From NCBI GenBank assembly GCA_021405325.1, contig QWII01000007.1:186001-250000 (forward strand): a DNA stretch of 64,000 nt, given 5' to 3'. Both the position numbers and the translations under genes were made by a program. Position 1 is the stretch's first letter. Each line of letters begins with the position of its first letter. Below are positions 16,203 through 24,655 of this stretch, one piece after another. A model generated the notes under the pieces. The model made no database searches. It was not told the DNA's origin and saw only the letters and a program-made list of their open reading frames with translations. The stretch is from Caldilinea sp. CFX5 (GTDB lineage: Bacteria; Chloroflexota; Anaerolineae; Caldilineales; Caldilineaceae).

Positions 16203-18989
16203 TCAACGCATATTCTGTGGTAAGAACACTCGGAATGCTGCGGTGATCGGCTCTAGTAGCGTTGGTGGCGGGGTTGACGGCCCTGGGGGTACAGATCCCT
16301 TGATAAAATTGAACCAGCCCCAATCGCCTGGTAGATTGGGAAATAAGGTATGGTCGGTATATGGTTTGTAAACCGGATCATTGTCATGACGATGGTGGGG
16401 GTAGTAGATACCCAGACCCTGGGCGTTCTGCAAGGGGACGGTAATGGTTATGCCAAGATATTGAAAATCACCGGAGGTATCCCTTGCCTGTTTATAGATA
16501 ATAAATTCTTTAGTCGCGGTTAGCACTGCGTTGGCTCCACTGGTAATTTCAGCAACATTCAAACTGGTCAGCGCGTTGGCGAGACTGGGCAGATCAACAA
16601 TGTCATCCTGATTCGTGATCTGATAATCATCCGTATCATATTTTTGGACAGTCGGCCCATTCCGTGTGCGACTCAAGATTTCGCTGTTGGTAATGTTCGT
16701 TGTATAGGCTGCCAGCGCCTTGCCCAGTTGATCGGTCGTCGTGAGGACATTAGTATACTTTGCCATGTCAAAGACAGAGATGGTATAGGGGTAGCGATGT
16801 TCATCCGTCCAGACTTGCTTCTCATATTCCTGGGCAATTGCTTCCGCAAGTTGGCGTGGGTTCGGACTATTTTCACTCGCCCGCTGTCGATATGCGGGGT
16901 AGGCAAAGACGCCCCAAGCTGTGTTCGGCGAAGCAATGACATAATCAGTGTAGCCAGCCACTGTGGACGTGTCTTCAAACAAGCCAAAGGAGCAACCGTC
17001 AAAATGAATGATATGAAGCCTGCGCCCTTTTGGCGTACTGGCTTCGCGAATCGCGTCATGCAACTCCTTGGGCGTCAACATGGCCGTGTTGCGATTGCCG
17101 GATGTTTCATCCAAAGCGATGCCAAGCAGGCCATTGGCATGATCGACGATGGCGAGATAATAATAAGTCGCGGGCAGCCGGTCAAAGCCCCAAACAAGAA
17201 AGTCGCGTAAGGTCTCTGGTTCATCCATCGTTGCTTCACCAAGCGCTTTTTCGGCTTTTAGCTCACTGCCCTCCGTAAGCACATAATATTTGCTGTCCTT
17301 TGCTCCCCTGCCATCAAATAGAATGCCGACTTGGACATTGGCGCGTGGGTCGGAACGCGCCAACTTTGCCAGCATCCCTGTGCCTGTTTCCCCTAAATAG
17401 TCAGCAAGATTATTATCACCGGCCGCATAGATGAATAATGTCCAGGTTACTGGCCCCGGTTCAGGGGGGATCAAACCAATGACATCGACTGGTGTTGTCC
17501 GATTTACTGTTGTCCCATCACCAAGCTGACCTTTGGCATTGGCGCCCCAACATTTGGCGCCGCCCGTGAGCAGAACGGCGCAACTATGGTGATAGCCGAC
17601 GCCAATCGCTTTGACGCCGCTGCTGAGTCCCACGACGTCAACGGGAAAGCTTTTGGCGTCTGTCGTTCCGTTCCCTAGTTGCCCTTCCCTATTCCGCCCC
17701 CAACATTTCACACCGCCTTGTGTTGTCAAGGCACAGGTATGTTCGGCGCCGGCGCTGATTGCTTTAATACCTGTCAACGGCACATTGTCTCTTGTCATCA
17801 CTTTGACCGGCGTTGGTTGATTCTCGGTGTTGAGCGTCCCCAGTTGCCCTTCATCATTGGCGCCCCAACAAAGCACTTCCCCTTCCACCGTCAGCGCGCA
17901 AGTGAAATAGCCACCTGCTGTGACTGCTTGTACAGTGATGCCCTGTAAACCAACTACGTCGTCCGGAACATCGCGCCGTTCGCCGCTCGTCCCATCTCCC
18001 AATTCACCCTTGTGGTTGCTGCCCCAACATTTGACGCCGCCGTCGGTTGTCACCGCACACGTATGCGCATAACCAGCATCCAACGCTGTGATACCGCTTG
18101 TTAATCCTGTGACCGTCATAGGGAGCGTCGATTGCGGCACATGGCCGCCCCCACCCCAACAGAGGACGGCTCCGCTTTTTCGTAAGGCGCAGGAATGCAG
18201 ATTCCCTGTCGTCACCGCCACCACGCCGGCGGCTAACCCCTCGACCCTCGTCGGTTGCCAGCGGTGCGTATTAGTGCCATCGCCCACTGTCCCGGTGTAG
18301 TTATCCCCCCAGCACCAGGCGCCGCCATTGATCAAGGCGCAACTATGATTTTCGCCGCCGTCTGACCCGTCACTCCGGTTAGTGAGCTTTAAGGCATTGA
18401 CTGGCTGGTGTCGCTCAGTCTGGGTGCCATCACCCACTTGACCGCGTTCATTATACCCCCAGCATTTGATACCATTGCTCAAAGATGCACAGGTATGAAC
18501 ACGCCCGCCCTTGATCTGCAATGCTACCATATTCAAGCTGATATCGACCCGTTTCCCTTCAAACCCTACGGTTGTGGTGACAATGCGCGTGCGCCCGGCA
18601 TAACTTGCTGTAAGGGTCAAACTCGCCTCCGGTTGCAGGGTCGGATCAAGGTGAGTAAGGCTAACGTAGAAGTAAGGGCAGAGGGAGAAATTGCCTGAGA
18701 TCGTTTGGGTGGTTGTGACCTGGTTCGCTACAGTCAGCGTAACCTGTGCATTGGTCACAGGATAACCATCCAATAACACATAACCGCTCACAAAATTCTT
18801 GTCGCCGGGTAAGCCGGGGACGCTGCTGCCATGCGGTAAGGGCGGCAATGGCAGCGGCGGCGTCGGGCTTACTGTACAGGATGGCTCGTCATGCAAAGCC
18901 TTAGCCGCGACCAGTTTGCGCGCGCCAAGCCAGAGCATGAGGCCAATCAACAAACAACAGGGGAGATAGGTGATCACTTTGCGCAGCAT
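16203..18989 (-). CDS. Exported RCC1-repeat / clostripain (C11) peptidase fusion
   Basis: This is a 928-residue protein. Start 18989 is preferred because GCGGAGGTTCATTCT precedes it; the upstream TTG has no ribosome site. Order: N-terminal hydrophobic helix; Pro-rich linker; a beta-sandwich (FVSGYVLLDGYPVTNAQVTLT); seven RCC1-type blades each with a Cys pair in the pattern HxCAL..KCWG, suggesting disulfides; then a clostripain-like domain from WTLFIYAAGDNNL, with the catalytic His in IVDHANG (H617) and Cys in HFDGCSFG (C666); C-terminus FRVFLPQNMR. C11 peptidases cleave after Arg/Lys. It neighbours a CHAT protease and a sigma factor. The domain architecture is unusual. Confidence 0.88.
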   Translation of the reverse strand: MLRKVITYLPCCLLIGLMLWLGARKLVAAKALHDEPSCTVSPTPPLPLPPLPHGSSVPGLPGDKNFVSGYVLLDGYPVTNAQVTLTVANQVTTTQTISGNFSLCPYFYVSLTHLDPTLQPEASLTLTASYAGRTRIVTTTVGFEGKRVDISLNMVALQIKGGRVHTCASLSNGIKCWGYNERGQVGDGTQTERHQPVNALKLTNRSDGSDGGENHSCALINGGAWCWGDNYTGTVGDGTNTHRWQPTRVEGLAAGVVAVTTGNLHSCALRKSGAVLCWGGGGHVPQSTLPMTVTGLTSGITALDAGYAHTCAVTTDGGVKCWGSNHKGELGDGTSGERRDVPDDVVGLQGITVQAVTAGGYFTCALTVEGEVLCWGANDEGQLGTLNTENQPTPVKVMTRDNVPLTGIKAISAGAEHTCALTTQGGVKCWGRNREGQLGNGTTDAKSFPVDVVGLSSGVKAIGVGYHHSCAVLLTGGAKCWGANAKGQLGDGTTVNRTTPVDVIGLIPPEPGPVTWTLFIYAAGDNNLADYLGETGTGMLAKLARSDPRANVQVGILFDGRGAKDSKYYVLTEGSELKAEKALGEATMDEPETLRDFLVWGFDRLPATYYYLAIVDHANGLLGIALDETSGNRNTAMLTPKELHDAIREASTPKGRRLHIIHFDGCSFGLFEDTSTVAGYTDYVIASPNTAWGVFAYPAYRQRASENSPNPRQLAEAIAQEYEKQVWTDEHRYPYTISVFDMAKYTNVLTTTDQLGKALAAYTTNITNSEILSRTRNGPTVQKYDTDDYQITNQDDIVDLPSLANALTSLNVAEITSGANAVLTATKEFIIYKQARDTSGDFQYLGITITVPLQNAQGLGIYYPHHRHDNDPVYKPYTDHTLFPNLPGDWGWFNFIKGSVPPGPSTPPPTLLEPITAAFRVFLPQNMR

Positions 18990-19129
18990 AGAATGAACCT
19001 CCGCTATCAAGTAGTTGCCACAATGGTGCAGACCGCGACCAACAGACGCCGGGAAGTAACACGTTGGGTAGGAGCAATGAGCGCCTTCCCATACTGCTTG
19101 TATTTATCAAGGTAGATTGATCAAGGGCT

Positions 19130-19147
19130 GCCTGCTTTTATAAACAC
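19130..19147 (-). promoter_or_regulatory. GTGTTYATAA upstream element, copy B
   Basis: It reads GTGTTTATAAAAGCAGGC on the minus strand, about 140 bp before the RCC1-C11 start. It shares the 10-bp core with the copies at 22995-23012 and 16001-16019, all in the same orientation. Confidence 0.45.
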
Positions 19148-19250
19148 ACGCACTGAGCGTCTTTATGAACGAATTTTGTCGGGCGAATTGATTGTAGTGA
19201 TAGTTTTATTTCACCCGTGCACAGGAAAAGCTCCTGCGCCGACCCTCGGT

Positions 19251-22070
19251 TCAAGCGCTAAAGCATTGTGTCGTTGCGTTTGATGGCAGGCTGGTTGTGT
19301 AGTATTGAAATGCTGCGTAGTAATAAGGATGAAGATAGCCGTGGTTACGCACCTCGGCTTGGGCTATCTTCAACGCTTGCGCAACCGGGTGACCGGCGCG
19401 CAAAGCGCGATAGAAGCAACCCATCAATAAACAGGTCGCTTCATCATCAACCGGCCACAAACTCGCCACGGTTTGGGCGCCCGCAATCAGGCAAGCGCCG
19501 GCCAGGGCCAAGGCAACACCGCCCTGTTCAGGCATTGTAACGGTGTCACATGCGCTCAGTACAACGAGTGACCCGCGCAATTGGAGACGGAGCAGGTCAG
19601 CAAGGAGAAACTGACCGTCAGCCAGTTCAATGGCTGATAACAATGGTCTGTTTGGATCGCTGTGCGCGTGGGCAGCAATATGTAGAAAGCGTGGGGAACG
19701 AATGGCATCCATTGCCGCCACGGTAGCCGGATTGATAATGGTGACGGTCGGAAATGCGGTGCGAATCGCTGTTAATTCCGCATCAATAAAGTGGAGCGGC
19801 GGCTCACCGGCATACCCTAACGCAAAAGCCGGTTGCGCATTTGCCTGGTGTGGTGAAGATTGTTGAACAGCAAGCGCCAGCGTTGCGGCAGATGGGATGA
19901 GTGAAATCGTCAAATCTGTGTCCGCCAGGCCAACAAAGAGGGCGCTCCAAGGTAGCGCAAAGAGTTGGCTGTCCGGCGCAAGATAGAGTGGCCCGGTGGT
20001 CGGTAGATACGGGACGAGCGGGGCGAGCAGTAAAGCGCGTAGCTCTGTCAGCAACTGTTCTGCACTGGCTAACTGCTTGCGCGCAACGGTTTGCCGTTGT
20101 TCGGCTGTGGCGGCCGATTGGATAGGCGCCAGTAATAAGCGGAGCAAGTTCAGCCATTGTGTGACGGCATCAACCTTGCAAAGTGAGACCCATCGCGGCG
20201 CTGCCCCTTGTTTGAACAGACAGCACCAAACGTTAGTACTCCCGACAAAAAAATCGAGGACGGGAATTTCACCCAATCGTTCTTGTAAATCGGCAATCGT
20301 TGGTAATGACTGTGGCTCACGCCGGCGACTTTGTAAGCGCGCCGCGGTTGTGATCTGAATCTCTAGCGCCTCCAGCTTACGTTGACAACGTTGTTTCATT
20401 GCCGGCGTATCAGCCATATGCAGGGCATCGCGCCACAGGCTGAGTTCAGCTTTTAGCTGCACCCAGGTGGGGGAGATCGCTTGGGTGGTAGCCGACGCCC
20501 AAAGGTCAACCCAAATCCCGCCTTTTGCTTCGAGCAAGGTGGCGGCTGCATTAGCAAAGTGATGACTTTGGTGTTGTGCTTCGATCAAGTCACGATAGAG
20601 TGTTGCATGACCACTAAAGAGATTCGCCTTCAACTCTTCTACCGGCATCAAGGTGCGTAGCCGTGCGCCAACGTCCGCCGCCTGCCGTAGGAATGGGATG
20701 GCGCGAGCGGCTCTTTGCCGATGCGCCAGGGTTAGCAAGGCTTCCTGCTCAATCGCCCCCATGCCTTGTTGACGTGCTTCCTCGACGATAGCTTGCAGGC
20801 GTTGGTTGGCTTGCGGTTGGCGTAACTGTGCGGCTAGTTGCGCGGCAATGAGCCTGGCTTCCAGGGTTTCCGCCGGTAGATCGAATTGTTGGTGCCGAAT
20901 GATAGCCTCTTCCACAGCGGCGAATGCCTGCCGCCGCGCGGCCACTGTTTGTTGCAGCTTGGGATGGCCGGCGTAAACTTGAAAACGCGCTTGTTGCTGT
21001 GTCGTGGCGTTTTTGTAGAAAGGGTGCGCAGTTGCCAATAAAGTTTGGGCAAAGTCAACTTTATCAATTGCAAGCGCAAGGCGCACTGCTAATAAATAGG
21101 CGTCAAACGCTTCAGTGGCAAGGCTAGCCAGTGCATACCGTTGGGCCGCCGCCAGCGCTTCGGTGATCCCGCTGCTTGCCATGCAGAGCCGTTCATATAG
21201 GCGAGCGCGCTCCAGCGCGACCGTCGCCAGATTGAGTTCAAAGGGGGTTTTCGTAAAGTTGTCGGCGGCGGTTTGTAAAAAGTTGAACCCGGCATAGAGA
21301 TCATCCAACAAAATTGACTGCCGGGCGAGATTCAGCGCCGCCCGCCCGGCAACCTCGTGAAAGCCATGTGTGCCGGCTAAGGTCAAGGCTGAACGCATTG
21401 CCTCCTCGGCGGCACGCCATTGACCGTTAAAGAACGCGGCATTTCCCTGGTTGATCAAGGCATGACCGCGCAATAGTTGGAAGTTGACGCGTTGCGTCGG
21501 CTGCTGCCGGCAGAACTCTTCTAATTGCGCAACTGCTTTTTGGGCAATCTGTGCTGCTGCGCTATATTGCCCCAAATAGGTCAAAATGTGAGAATAGTTA
21601 ATGTATAAACTCGGCAACTGCGGGTGGTCCGGGTAATCCGCCAAACAGATCGAGGCGCGTTGAATGCGCGCTTCTGCTTCTTCTAAACGACCCAACAGCA
21701 AGTATTGCGCGGCGAGGCCAATCAACACTCGCCCCTCTTTTTCCGATTGTGCACTCTGCACATAATGCTGACAGGCGGCCTCAAGGGAAGAGATCGCTTG
21801 GAGGTAATCACGGTTGAAGTAAAAAATACCCTGACACCACTGAGCTGCCGCCAGATCCTCCGCTGTCTGTGTTACGTCTGCAATGGCCAAGGCAAGTTGA
21901 AGAATTTGTTCTGCCGACCTCCCATGATTCTCGTTGATTTGCTGATAGATCAAACGCCGTGCTTCTTCCAGCAACGCTTGCACCGGCAGCGCTTGCCCAA
22001 GGAGTGACGGCAGCGCTTGCGGCTCATTTTGATAAGCTGCTAAGAGGGCGAGGCAATCGAGAAGGGGCAT
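19251..22070 (-). CDS. TPR-CHAT caspase-like protease
   Basis: This is a 939-residue protein. Start 22070 is chosen (GGAG 12 bases upstream); a TTG at 22088 is possible. Residues ~30-560 are helical TPR-like repeats (for example LGQYSAAAQIAQKAVAQLEEF and FFNGQWRAAEEAMRSALTLA). The C-terminal ~320 residues form a CHAT domain: LPWSALFVG, catalytic His in LHIAAHAHSD (H801), Cys in VVLSACDT (C841) and the typical GGVALALAGACLIAGAQTVAS end. CHAT domains are caspase-like Cys peptidases. It begins ~20 bp after the anti-sigma-like gene and shares its transcript. Cytoplasmic, by lack of a signal peptide. The likely target is unknown; the neighbouring anti-sigma-like protein is the obvious candidate. 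Confidence 0.92.
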   Translation of the reverse strand: MPLLDCLALLAAYQNEPQALPSLLGQALPVQALLEEARRLIYQQINENHGRSAEQILQLALAIADVTQTAEDLAAAQWCQGIFYFNRDYLQAISSLEAACQHYVQSAQSEKEGRVLIGLAAQYLLLGRLEEAEARIQRASICLADYPDHPQLPSLYINYSHILTYLGQYSAAAQIAQKAVAQLEEFCRQQPTQRVNFQLLRGHALINQGNAAFFNGQWRAAEEAMRSALTLAGTHGFHEVAGRAALNLARQSILLDDLYAGFNFLQTAADNFTKTPFELNLATVALERARLYERLCMASSGITEALAAAQRYALASLATEAFDAYLLAVRLALAIDKVDFAQTLLATAHPFYKNATTQQQARFQVYAGHPKLQQTVAARRQAFAAVEEAIIRHQQFDLPAETLEARLIAAQLAAQLRQPQANQRLQAIVEEARQQGMGAIEQEALLTLAHRQRAARAIPFLRQAADVGARLRTLMPVEELKANLFSGHATLYRDLIEAQHQSHHFANAAATLLEAKGGIWVDLWASATTQAISPTWVQLKAELSLWRDALHMADTPAMKQRCQRKLEALEIQITTAARLQSRRREPQSLPTIADLQERLGEIPVLDFFVGSTNVWCCLFKQGAAPRWVSLCKVDAVTQWLNLLRLLLAPIQSAATAEQRQTVARKQLASAEQLLTELRALLLAPLVPYLPTTGPLYLAPDSQLFALPWSALFVGLADTDLTISLIPSAATLALAVQQSSPHQANAQPAFALGYAGEPPLHFIDAELTAIRTAFPTVTIINPATVAAMDAIRSPRFLHIAAHAHSDPNRPLLSAIELADGQFLLADLLRLQLRGSLVVLSACDTVTMPEQGGVALALAGACLIAGAQTVASLWPVDDEATCLLMGCFYRALRAGHPVAQALKIAQAEVRNHGYLHPYYYAAFQYYTTSLPSNATTQCFSA

Positions 22071-22092
22071 GGCGGTGGTTTGCTCCAAGTGG

Positions 22093-22833
22093 CTATTCTG
22101 TCAACACAAGGTCGGCAATGATTGCTATCCCTTCAGCAAAGTGGATCTTTAGTTGATAGATACCGGCTTTAATGTCACGAAAAGTGAAGTAGCCGAGCGA
22201 ATTCGTGGTCGCACGTAAGCCCCGTCCACCCCGCTGATTTTGTAGAATGAGTAGAAGGTCGGCTAGCGGCGCCTCCTCATTGGCCGTGTGGTTAATCATC
22301 CCACTCATTATCCAGCGTTCGCCATACAGAGGATGGGTAATCTGTATACGGACAGATGCTTGCGCTTCCTCGACTACATAAAATCGCTCTGTCATCGCTC
22401 CCGCCTTCATTGTCGGCGCGTCGGAAGAGCGCACTCCAGCCGCCTGAGGCCGGCTTGTGTGAGAAGCGTTGGGGGAGGCGACTAGGCGCGCAAACCACGG
22501 GGATGATGGGCGCTGTTGTGGCCTTGCCCGTTGTTGTCTTGCTTCGTGGCGCAGGCTTGCCATCTCAGCGCGCCCTCGCAGACTATTGCGCTCGTAAGCG
22601 GCGACAAACAGCTTTTGTTGGTCAGATGCTTGCTCCAACGCCACATCCACCAAATCACCGGGCGCCGGACGACCAATGCCATCAAAGGTTTGATAGAGCC
22701 AGGCGTCTAGCGCGCGCAATTCTTCTAATTTCTGCTGTAAGGCTGGGGAGGCACGGAGCGCTTCGTCAAGCCCCGGAATCTCTTCGCCTTCTAAATAAGC
22801 CAATAAATCAACATCAGAAATTGGGTGCATCAT
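22093..22833 (-). CDS. Putative zinc-less anti-sigma-like protein with C-terminal beta-sandwich
   Basis: This 246-residue protein has no named family. The N-terminus (SDVDLLAYLEGEEIPGL, then QQKLEELRALDAWL) is laid out like the anti-sigma domain of Chloroflexota ECF anti-sigma factors but lacks the His/Cys zinc ligands. A basic Arg/Gln-rich central region (~95-145: RHEARQQRARPQQRP) has no predicted structure. The C-terminus (~170-246) is a carboxypeptidase-regulatory-like sandwich (GMINHTANEEAPLADLLLIL, GYFTFRDIKAGIYQLKIHF). There is no membrane helix. It lies between the sigma factor and the CHAT protease; by analogy with Csx30 in type III-E CRISPR it could be the protease substrate. That is inference. 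Confidence 0.6.
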   Translation of the reverse strand: MMHPISDVDLLAYLEGEEIPGLDEALRASPALQQKLEELRALDAWLYQTFDGIGRPAPGDLVDVALEQASDQQKLFVAAYERNSLRGRAEMASLRHEARQQRARPQQRPSSPWFARLVASPNASHTSRPQAAGVRSSDAPTMKAGAMTERFYVVEEAQASVRIQITHPLYGERWIMSGMINHTANEEAPLADLLLILQNQRGGRGLRATTNSLGYFTFRDIKAGIYQLKIHFAEGIAIIADLVLTE

Positions 22834-22875
22834 AAACTCGCTTTGCCAATTGATTCAACATCCCGATTCGGCTTG

Positions 22876-22950
22876 GGCTTCCCTTCCCCGAAGAGGCAAC
22901 TGATATTCTGTCGTACCCAACAGGTCCCGCCTCTTTGGGGAAGGGGAGCC
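22876..22950. repeat. Intergenic hairpin between sigma and anti-sigma-like genes
   Basis: 22-bp arms (22876-22897 and 22929-22950, two mismatches) enclose a 31-nt loop. It shares GAGGCAACTG with the element near 6801-6847. A 78-codon open frame over this region appears to be an accident of the repeat. Confidence 0.75.
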
Positions 22951-22994
22951 ACGCCAATGTCTGCCTAGGTACGGTTCAACGGTATAGCCGATAG

Positions 22995-23012
22995 CTCTAC
23001 CTTTATAAACAC
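22995..23012 (-). promoter_or_regulatory. GTGTTYATAA upstream element, copy A
   Basis: It reads GTGTTTATAAAGGTAGAG on the minus strand, ~165 bp before the anti-sigma-like gene and downstream of the sigma gene. It could start a second transcript for the anti-sigma-like and CHAT genes. Confidence 0.45.
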
Positions 23013-23066
23013 GAATTGAAACTGCTTTGTTGATCGAATGTTGGCCCTCTACAATTAGGTTGCCCA

Positions 23067-23792
23067 TCATCGCGCAACAGTCGATTCGCACAGCAGTTGC
23101 AACAACCCAACAATGATTGGCATTTGCACAGCGGTCATTCCTTGCAGACGCAGTGCCGTCACTGTGCGCGTTTCAAGCCCCATGATTTCGGCAATTTCCG
23201 CCGTAGATTCGCCCAAGCCATAGTAACGCTCAAGTACTTCGCGGACTTGTGGGTTGGGCAGCTTACTCAAAATCTGCTGCCAGAGCAAACGCCGCTCAAT
23301 TTCGTTGGCTGGTGATGGTATGGTTAATCCTGCCGGAGCCTGGTACTTATATTGCTCATTTTCATCGGGGAAAGATACAATAAGCGGCACGCGTTGCTGT
23401 TGGCGTTTTAGATTCAGAACAAAATGATGTAACGTAATATTGACATAACTACAATACTCTGCAAAGGTTGAGACGCGAAAGGGGGCTGATCGATTGTTGA
23501 ATTTTTGTAATAGCCGCAAATTAATTTCTTGAACAATATCCTCTATCTCGCCAAGTAGTTCAGGGTATTTTCTTTGACATCGGCGCATGATGATGGGTTT
23601 TGAAATGCGCTCAAGGAGGATGCCACGCGCCTCCATATTTTGCTCTACAACGGCGCGCCTGACGATTTCGGCACAGCTTGCGCTATCGACGACCAGCCCA
23701 CTACGATACGCTGCCATTTTCTCTTGGCACTCACCGAGCAGATCCATTAATGTTTTTTCAGCCAAGAGCTGAAGCGAGTCATAGGTATTCAT
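23067..23792 (-). CDS. ECF-like sigma-70 family RNA polymerase sigma factor
   Basis: This is a 241-residue protein. Region 2 is visible at ~85-135 (EIEDIVQEINLRLLQKFNN, then STFAEYCSYVNITLHHFVLNLKRQ), and region 4 at ~165-215 (LLWQQILSKLPNPQVREVLERYY, STAEIAEIMGLETRTVTALRLQGM, a helix-turn-helix). An ~80-residue N-terminal helical extension before region 2 and a hydrophobic C-terminal tail are unusual for compact ECF factors. It is upstream of, and co-directional with, the anti-sigma-like, CHAT and RCC1-C11 genes, which are its likely regulon. Divergence from standard sigma signatures lowers certainty on DNA recognition. Confidence 0.8.
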   Translation of the reverse strand: MNTYDSLQLLAEKTLMDLLGECQEKMAAYRSGLVVDSASCAEIVRRAVVEQNMEARGILLERISKPIIMRRCQRKYPELLGEIEDIVQEINLRLLQKFNNRSAPFRVSTFAEYCSYVNITLHHFVLNLKRQQQRVPLIVSFPDENEQYKYQAPAGLTIPSPANEIERRLLWQQILSKLPNPQVREVLERYYGLGESTAEIAEIMGLETRTVTALRLQGMTAVQMPIIVGLLQLLCESTVAR

Positions 23793-23873
23793 AAATCATA
23801 TCACAGAGCATAAAAGATGTTGTGCAATTGTGAGCCGGGGTCTATTTCAAGTTTAGGGCGAGTTTGGTACGCC

Positions 23874-23947
23874 ATCAGCGTGCATTGCACGGGGCACAGA
23901 TCTTCAGAAGACAAGCAGGACGTCTGACACGTGCAATGCACGCTGAT
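23874..23947. repeat. Intergenic hairpin, 18-bp arms
   Basis: Arms 23874-23891 and 23930-23947 are perfect inverted repeats around 38 nt that contain a smaller TCAGAAGAC/GTCTGA stem. It is just upstream of the sigma gene and at the 3' end of the rhamnosidase remnant. Confidence 0.8.
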
Positions 23948-23952
23948 TTACC

Positions 23953-24570
23953 TTAAAACTGATATGCGCCCGTGCGTTGAGAAAATTGAACTGGCATTGA
24001 ATTGAATAGAAGTATAGTTGTAGTATTAATCAGAAGTGTGAAAAAGTCAACAAGGAATAACGAGTTATGCTCACCCTTTCTTTCCTTATTTTGCCGTGCG
24101 CCCAGGCCAACATGGCCCGCGGCCCAACCATCACCCAGAATAAAGGCTTTGCGCATGTAAGGAGCCGGTACAGTGGTGCGGGGGCCGCCGGTCAATGATG
24201 CGCCAATCCACTTGGCTTTCCAATCAGCGCGCCGCAAGAGACCCATTTCAAACCAGGCCGGTTCGCTGGCGGCCGTATTGCCTTGTTCATCCCAGATGGT
24301 CACTTGCCAATAGACGCGCTGGCGCGCGGTGACTGGCTTGCCCTCGTAGGGCAGTTGAATCGATTGAGCGGAGACAACTTTGCCGGTGTCCCAATAATCG
24401 GCTCTGCCTGCTTGTAACAGGGTGGGATCGCTGGCGGCGCGAAGGCGGTAGGCGGTCTGGCGGGCGCCTCGTTGGTCGCTTTGCAGTTGCCGGGCGAGGC
24501 GGGGCGCCGGCACATCAATGCCCAGGGGATTGGTGTGGTATTCGCAGGTGAGGTTGGTAACCGTGATCAT
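23953..24570 (-). pseudogene. Alpha-L-rhamnosidase (GH78) N-terminal remnant
   Basis: The first ~140 residues match the N-terminal modules of bacterial GH78 rhamnosidases: CEYHTNPLGIDVPAPRLARQL, RQTAYRLRAAS, YWDTGKVVSAQSIQLPYEGKPV, VYWQVTIWDEQGN, FEMGLLRRADWKAKWIG and PYMRKAF. Family members are about 800-1000 residues, but here homology stops near GDGWAAGHVGLG and is followed by ~55 unrelated residues to the stop. The (alpha/alpha)6 catalytic domain is missing, so the gene is broken. The lost part may have been replaced when the sigma-CHAT block arrived, since the break is adjacent to it. Confidence 0.8.
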
Positions 24571-24577
24571 AAAATTT

Positions 24578-24655
24578 CCGTGTTGCGTGATTCGTGTTGG
24601 ATGATTCGTGTTGCGTGTTGCGGGCTATTTCACGAATCACGCATTACGCAGCACG
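24578..24655. repeat. Imperfect CACGAAT-rich hairpin
   Basis: The inverted repeat is built from GTGATTCGTG-type units, with arms of ~26-30 bp carrying gaps. It lies between thrH and the rhamnosidase remnant and overlaps the end of thrH. It is related in unit sequence to 27836-27913 and 29616-29686. Confidence 0.7.

Noticed and set aside
22855..23091. 78-codon minus-strand ORF between the sigma and anti-sigma-like genes
   Set aside because: Much of it is the 22876-22950 hairpin and the GTGTTYATAA element; no ribosome site. Kept only as intergenic DNA.
23067..23792. CRISPR type III-E (Craspase) remnant
   Set aside because: A CHAT-TPR plus sigma gene resembles its effector arm, but there is no Cas7-11-like gene, cas1/cas2 or repeat array in the window.
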